From Thiotrichales bacterium (GTDB lineage: Bacteria; Pseudomonadota; Gammaproteobacteria; Beggiatoales; Beggiatoaceae): a DNA stretch of 40,563 nt. A program made the translations under genes and the position numbers. Within the stretch, counting starts at the first letter, position 1; each line of letters opens with the position of its first letter. The notes beneath the pieces were generated by a model. It made no database searches and was not told the DNA's origin. It saw only the letters and a program-made list of their open reading frames with translations. The stretch covers positions 1-40,563 of the forward strand of contig JADGEH010000039.1 in NCBI GenBank assembly GCA_016744475.1, read 5' to 3'. Of this stretch, positions 37,773-40,563 are shown piece by piece.

Positions 37773-39512
37773 ATGAGCAAACGTATTCGTTATGGTGACT
37801 TTATCAGCACCGTTTCTGTGCAACAGCAACGCCTCAGCTATAACCAATTGACCCCGCAGCCGCAGTACGACGCACAGGGGCAAGAGGTGCCTTACCAACA
37901 GACTAAGCTCAAGCTGCATCCGCGTGAAATCGGGCGCATGGTGAAGCCTTATGTCGAAAGCCGACTCATGGAGCAGGTGAAAACCGTGTTGCCTTTGGTG
38001 CTGTATTTATTACTGTTTCAATGGCTGATCCTGCGCCAAGACATCATGACTCCCTGGCTGATTACAGCCGGGATTGCAGCCGTGTTGCTGGGTTTGATGT
38101 TATTTATTGAAGGGCTGCAACGCGGTTTGATGCCGTTTGGTGAGGAATTAGGCAGCACTTTGCCGCGTAAATTGCGCTTGCCCGGCGTGTTGTCCGTGGC
38201 GTTTTTATTAGGCATTGGCGTGACTTTAGCTGAGCCTGCGATTGGCGCGTTAAAAACTGCGGGCTCTTTGGTCTCGCAGGCCAAAGCACCTTTGTTGTAC
38301 GCCTTGCTGAACCAATGGAGCGGCGTGCTGGTAGCGATTGTCGGTGTGGGAGTTGGTTTGGCAGCGGTGATCGCCACCTTGCGCTTTGTGCGAGGTTGGA
38401 ATATGAAACCGCTGATTTATTTAACTGTCACGCCCGTGCTGGGTTTGAGTTTGTATATGCACACGGATCCGCTGCTGCGTGCGGTGCTGGGTTTGGCGTG
38501 GGATTCAGGCGCAGTCACCACAGGCCCTGTCACCGTGCCATTAGTCTTGGCCTTGGGCGTGGGCGTGGCGGCGGCGACCAGCAAGAAAAACGAGCCGTCG
38601 GGTTTTGGCATCGTCACGCTGGCTTCGATTTTCCCGATTTTGGGTGTGCTGCTGTTGGGCTTATTTGTGGCTTTTGTGCATCCAGACAGCTTGCAAGCGG
38701 TGTCAACGGTGAGCACTCACTATGCGCCAGAACCGAGCACCCGCGATCAATTTCAAGAGGCTATTGTCATGGGCTTGCGTGCCATTGTGCCGCTGATTAT
38801 TTTCTTATTTATCGTCATGAAATTAGTCCTACACCGTGATTTGCCGAATCCTAAAGTCTTGACGTATGGGCTGATTGTCGCCGTGTTGGGGATGATTATT
38901 TTCAATATCGGGCTGACCTTTGGCTTGTCTGAATTAGGCGGGCAAACCGGATCATCCATTCCTAAAGTGCTGCAAAACGGGAGTGTAGGTGGTTATTTAT
39001 TGATCTTGGTCTTTGCTTGGTTGTTGGGCTTTGGTGCCACGCTGGCAGAACCGGCGCTTCACGCGATGGGGATGACGGTCGAAAACCTGACCCAAGGCGC
39101 GTTTAAACGCTACGGTTTGATTTACGCCGTGTCTTTTGGCGTAGCGTTTGGGATTATGCTCGGCGTGATGAAGCTATTATTCCATTTACCGCTGATTTAT
39201 TTCATCCTGCCCGGTTACGCTGTGGCTTTAACCCTGACCTTTTTCGCCCACGAAGAATACGTCAATATCGCCTGGGACAGCGCAGGCGTGACCACAGGGC
39301 CCGTCACCGTGCCTTTAGTCCTCGCTTTAGGCTTAGGTCTGGGCGGCGAAGTCGGCGCTTTAGATGGCTTTGGCATTTTAGCCCTGGCCTCTATCGGACC
39401 GATTATCAGCGTGCTCAGTGTCGGTTTATGGATTAGCTGGCAAGTCCGTCGCAGTCATGATAAGCATGAGCAAGAAGTCGCCATGCACCAAGAACACACT
39501 CAAGGAGCTTGA
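37773..39512 (+). CDS. Duplicated DUF1538 integral membrane protein
   Basis: This 579-residue inner-membrane protein has about 70 cytosolic N-terminal residues and two homologous halves. LGIGVTLAEPAIGAL (146-160) is repeated as LGFGATLAEPALHAM (418-432). AWDSGAVTTGPVTVPLVLAL (242-261) is repeated as AWDSAGVTTGPVTVPLVLAL (500-519). GFGIVTLASIFPIL (277-290) is repeated as GFGILALASIGPII (532-545). These are the marks of DUF1538. The almost invariant WDSxxVTTGPVTVPL loops in both halves look like a substrate or ion path. The family's transport substrate is not known to me. AAGGAG and then an ATG of a PII-like gene follow directly, so the three genes form one operon. Upstream is repeat sequence. 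Confidence 0.9.
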   Translation: MSKRIRYGDFISTVSVQQQRLSYNQLTPQPQYDAQGQEVPYQQTKLKLHPREIGRMVKPYVESRLMEQVKTVLPLVLYLLLFQWLILRQDIMTPWLITAGIAAVLLGLMLFIEGLQRGLMPFGEELGSTLPRKLRLPGVLSVAFLLGIGVTLAEPAIGALKTAGSLVSQAKAPLLYALLNQWSGVLVAIVGVGVGLAAVIATLRFVRGWNMKPLIYLTVTPVLGLSLYMHTDPLLRAVLGLAWDSGAVTTGPVTVPLVLALGVGVAAATSKKNEPSGFGIVTLASIFPILGVLLLGLFVAFVHPDSLQAVSTVSTHYAPEPSTRDQFQEAIVMGLRAIVPLIIFLFIVMKLVLHRDLPNPKVLTYGLIVAVLGMIIFNIGLTFGLSELGGQTGSSIPKVLQNGSVGGYLLILVFAWLLGFGATLAEPALHAMGMTVENLTQGAFKRYGLIYAVSFGVAFGIMLGVMKLLFHLPLIYFILPGYAVALTLTFFAHEEYVNIAWDSAGVTTGPVTVPLVLALGLGLGGEVGALDGFGILALASIGPIISVLSVGLWISWQVRRSHDKHEQEVAMHQEHTQGA

Positions 39513-39514
39513 AT

Positions 39515-39886
39515 ATGAGCCGCGAAATTGTAGTGCTGACCGATGTCAAACTCATCACCTGTATTGTCCAACGCGGAGAAGCCGATAAAGTCGTGAAAGC
39601 CGCGCAAGCCGCAGGCGCACAAGGCGCGACGATTTACTATGCACGCGGGATCGGCATCCAAGACCGTTTAGGGGTCTTGGGCATCACCGTCAATGCCGAA
39701 AAAGAAGTGGTGAAAATGATCGTCTCCAGCGACCAAGCCGACCGCATTTTTGAGCGCGTGTACTTAGAAGCCGGATTAGACATTCCAGGACATGGTTTCA
39801 TGCACATGACCACGCTGGAAAAAGCCGCCACCTATGTGCCGCATGACGTGGTGGAAAAACTCAGCCAAGCCGCCGAGGAGTCGTGA
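39515..39886 (+). CDS. PII-like signalling protein, first paralogue
   Basis: This is a 123-residue cytosolic ferredoxin-like protein of the PII superfamily, presumably trimeric. The core strands are VKLITCIVQRGEADKVVKAA and GATIYYARG. The T-loop region (GIGIQDRLGVLGITVNAEKE) is shorter and lacks the uridylylated Tyr of GlnB. The C-terminal end has PGHGFMHMTTLEKAATYVP in place of the GlnB B/C-loop residues. It is therefore a divergent, transporter-associated PII rather than GlnB/GlnK. The ATG at 39515 has AAGGAG about 8 nt upstream and starts 2 bp after the DUF1538 stop. A TTG at 39509 is also open. It probably reports nucleotide state to the membrane partner. Confidence 0.88.
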   Translation: MSREIVVLTDVKLITCIVQRGEADKVVKAAQAAGAQGATIYYARGIGIQDRLGVLGITVNAEKEVVKMIVSSDQADRIFERVYLEAGLDIPGHGFMHMTTLEKAATYVPHDVVEKLSQAAEES

Positions 39887-39887
39887 G

Positions 39888-40250
39888 ATGTCGCATGATT
39901 ATCGAGAGCACCGCATGATTACTTGCGTGGTCAATACAGACATAGATGCCCAAGGCATTACGCAGCGTTTGAAATCTGAAAAGCAGATACTCACCGCTGG
40001 GGTTTATCATGCACGCGGCGTAGGCGGCAGTGCTCATTTTCGCTCCAACATGGCGGGCGGGCAGGAAAAAAACGTGATTATTGCCGTGGTACCGCTAGAT
40101 CGGGCGGATGAAATTTTTGCTTATTTATATGAAGAAGGCGAGATATACAAACCGCATCACGGCATGATGTATATGGAACGCATCGACTGCACAACGGCGC
40201 TTAATTTGCCCGAAGATTTGCCGGATTTAGATGAGATGGTTCAGGGGTAG
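39888..40250 (+). CDS. PII-like signalling protein, second paralogue
   Basis: This is a 120-residue PII-fold protein, clearly different from its neighbour. The core reads HRMITCVVNTDIDAQGITQR, then AGVYHARGVGGSAHF, NVIIAVVPLDRADEIFAYLY and KPHHGMMYMERIDCTTAL. The T-loop again lacks the GlnB tyrosine. The acidic tail LPEDLPDLDEMVQG is unique to this copy. The ATG at 39888 has GAGGAG 7 nt upstream and lies 1 bp after the first PII stop. The longer open frame from 39834 overlaps that gene and is unlikely. Two unlike PII proteins could form mixed trimers or sense different ligands. Confidence 0.88.
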   Translation: MSHDYREHRMITCVVNTDIDAQGITQRLKSEKQILTAGVYHARGVGGSAHFRSNMAGGQEKNVIIAVVPLDRADEIFAYLYEEGEIYKPHHGMMYMERIDCTTALNLPEDLPDLDEMVQG

Positions 40251-40289
40251 TTGAGCTATATCAGTTGTAATTAAAGCCTTAAAGTCAAC

Positions 40290-40550
40290 GCAAACGGCGC
40301 AAGAGGCACAAAAGAACGCCAGCGTTTCCAAATGATGTTTAACTCGTTCCCATGCGCCGCATCACTGCCATTAAGTGCGCAGGATGGGCAAAGCGCAACG
40401 TGCCCATCATTGTTTTACCCGCATGAGGGATGATGGGCACGCTCTGCTTTGCCCATCCTACATACTGCCATTAAGTTAAAACAAGGCTTTGAATTCAACG
40501 TGTCAGCCTCCCCTCCTCCAAGGAGGGGATTGAGGGGTGGTGATGAAAGG
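40290..40550. repeat. Repeat mosaic at the right edge
   Basis: An ACGCAAACGGCGCAAGAGGC unit leads to AAGAACGCCAGCG and an empty GTTCCCATGCGCCGCAT site (about 40347). CACTGCCATTAAGT follows at 40363-40376. A GATGGGCAAAGC ... GCTTTGCCCATC inverted pair (about 40382-40458), a second TACTGCCATTAAGT (40463-40476) and a CCCCTCCTCCAAGGAGGGG unit (about 40511-40529) complete the block. No gene is present. Confidence 0.65.
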
Positions 40551-40563
40551 TCTTTATTCCTTA

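Noticed and set aside
38315-38839. A 174-residue frame inside the DUF1538 gene
   Set aside because: It lies wholly in another frame of a well-supported membrane protein gene and has no motif or ribosome site.

Overview
The window looks like a chromosomal segment of a gammaproteobacterium. Housekeeping proteins (HtpG, HisD, MurA, IbaG, GuaB, NadB, Alr) are gammaproteobacterial in type. A SoxXA-binding-like protein and the very heavy load of short palindromic repeats and foldback elements suggest a filamentous sulfur oxidiser of the Thiotrichales/Beggiatoaceae kind. That placement is inference; no rRNA or tRNA was seen. About 23 intact protein genes are separated by repeat-rich spacers that hold broken transposases, group II intron ends and small non-autonomous elements.

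Layout. 0-1.4 kb: a repeat cluster, the broken 3' part of a transglutaminase-type protein gene, and the 3' end of a group II intron. 1.4-5 kb (minus): trpB2 and htpG, the latter with a heat-shock-like promoter and a leader hairpin. 5.2-6.4 kb: a small unknown gene and a PfkB sugar kinase. 6.4-11.5 kb: a foldback element, a LolA-like periplasmic protein, alr, hisD and a methyltransferase. 11.7-14.6 kb (minus): a 963-residue receptor-channel fusion (periplasmic ligand-binding domain, a beta-rich domain, MscS channel). 14.6-19.1 kb: a second group II intron end, a helical unknown protein, a CDF metal exporter, and a wrecked IS4-type transposase with two nested insertions. 19.1-23.2 kb (minus): a guaB-xdhC-nadB operon. 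23.4-24.2 kb: a secreted SoxXA-binding-like/DUF302 pair. 24.4-29.8 kb (minus): an orphan RND adaptor with a TPR protein, then a sensor kinase overlapping a ClC channel gene. 30.1-33.6 kb: an AT-rich glycosyltransferase-like gene, then murA, ibaG and a DUF697 protein (minus). 33.6-37.8 kb: mostly repeats around a seven-repeat propeller gene. 37.8-40.3 kb: a tight operon of a duplicated DUF1538 membrane protein and two divergent PII-like proteins.

Main candidates for unusual biology: (1) the ligand-binding/MscS fusion, which looks like a ligand-gated version of a mechanosensitive channel; (2) the DUF1538-PII-PII operon, probably a nucleotide-sensed transporter; (3) nested families of foldback elements: six copies of a 158-160 bp element flanked by TTA, and two copies of a 99-bp element that sit exactly in the loop of another palindromic repeat with 3-bp target duplications, with empty sites elsewhere in the window. 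Residue positions are hand counts. Family names come from motif recognition, without any database search.
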